A DNA stretch of 5,347 bases from Actinomycetes bacterium (lineage in GTDB: Bacteria > Actinomycetota > Acidimicrobiia > Acidimicrobiales > Palsa-688), in assembly GCA_021796905.1 (NCBI GenBank), contig JAKABK010000167.1:1-5347 (forward strand), written 5' to 3'. The stretch's first letter is position 1, and every line of letters begins with the position of its first letter. Position numbers and translations under genes: made by a program. Below the pieces are notes generated by a model. That model did not search any database and was not told the DNA's origin. It saw only the letters and a program-made list of their open reading frames with translations. This document shows, in pieces, positions 4,939 through 5,347 of the stretch.

Positions 4939-5347
4939 GTGACCCTGCGCTTCGGGACCGACGGGGTGCGCGGGGTGGCCAACTCCGAGCTCACCCCCGA
5001 GCTTGTCGTCGCTTTCGGGAGGGCGGCGGGGGCGGTCCTCGGGGGCCCCCGCTTCCTCGTCGGGCGCGACACCCGGCGCTCGGGGGCGTTGCTGCAAGCG
5101 GCGCTCTCCGCCGGGCTGATGTCCGAAGGCATCGACGTGGTCGACCTGGGGGTGATCCCGACCCCGGGGGTCGCCGCCCGCTCCGCCGAGTCGGGGATGC
5201 CCGCCGCTGTCGTCTCGGCGTCACACAACCCTTTCCCCGACAACGGCATCAAGCTGTTCGGCGGCGGCGGGCGCAAGCTCGAGGAGGAGCTCGAGGAGCG
5301 CATCGAGCTGCGCGCCGCCGAGCTGCTCCCGGTCCCCGGCCGCGCTG
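4939..5347 (+). CDS. glmM: Phosphoglucosamine mutase, 3' end cut off by window edge
   Basis: The first 136 codons are visible. GlmM converts glucosamine-6-phosphate to glucosamine-1-phosphate, the step before UDP-GlcNAc and so peptidoglycan synthesis, through a phosphoserine intermediate. The N terminus has FGTDGVRG (residues 5-12), typical of GlmM rather than other phosphohexomutases. VGRDTRRSG is at 41-49, DLGVIPTP at 69-76, and the catalytic S-A-S-H-N-P loop at 93-98, with Ser95 the phosphorylated residue, followed by DNGIK. The GTG at 4939-4941 lies 16 nt after the rpsI stop; a weak Shine-Dalgarno GAGGGG (4921-4926) overlaps that stop at 12 nt spacing, so translation may depend partly on rpsI. 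No stop occurs before the right edge. Position behind rplM-rpsI matches the common actinobacterial order, which supports GlmM over a generic mutase. Confidence 0.95.
   Translation, partial: MTLRFGTDGVRGVANSELTPELVVAFGRAAGAVLGGPRFLVGRDTRRSGALLQAALSAGLMSEGIDVVDLGVIPTPGVAARSAESGMPAAVVSASHNPFPDNGIKLFGGGGRKLEEELEERIELRAAELLPVPGRA

Overview
The window is a stretch of conserved housekeeping chromosome from a high-G+C actinobacterium. G+C looks well over 60% by eye, GTG starts are common, and an actinobacterial-type cytochrome c oxidase subunit IV (CtaF) is present. The ctaC-ctaD-ctaF order and the rplM-rpsI-glmM block both fit Actinomycetota. A deep-branching class such as Acidimicrobiia is my guess for placement and is not proven by this sequence.

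Layout. (1) Bases 1-711, plus strand: the C-terminal two-thirds or so of a patatin-like serine hydrolase, cut by the left edge. (2) 712-852: a short convergent intergenic gap filled by tandem 43-45 bp GC-rich repeat units. Two identical units fold into bulged hairpins, one just past each gene's stop codon. A fourth, diverged unit forms the 3' end of ctaF. (3) 853-3748, minus strand: a tightly coupled ctaC-ctaD-ctaF operon encoding subunits II, I and IV of an aa3-type cytochrome c oxidase. Junctions are a 4-nt GTGA overlap and a 1-nt TGATG overlap. The haem, CuB, CuA, D-channel and K-channel residues are nearly all present, but subunit I has Asn where I expect Asp in the Mg/proton-exit motif. 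Subunit III (ctaE) is not downstream. (4) 3749-4013: a divergent control region with one plausible promoter on each strand and a 12-bp perfect palindrome in the presumed rplM leader. (5) 4014-5347, plus strand: rplM (L13), rpsI (S9) and the 5' part of glmM (phosphoglucosamine mutase), cut by the right edge. A 7-bp inverted repeat could mask the rpsI Shine-Dalgarno until ribosomes finish rplM.

The two gene sets serve unrelated core functions, respiration on one side and ribosome assembly plus cell-wall precursor supply on the other, and share only the divergent promoter region. I found no sign of a novel multi-gene system, phage, IS element, RNA gene or CRISPR array. The points most worth a second look are the ctaF-derived tandem repeat, the rpsI hairpin and the Asp-to-Asn change in CtaD.
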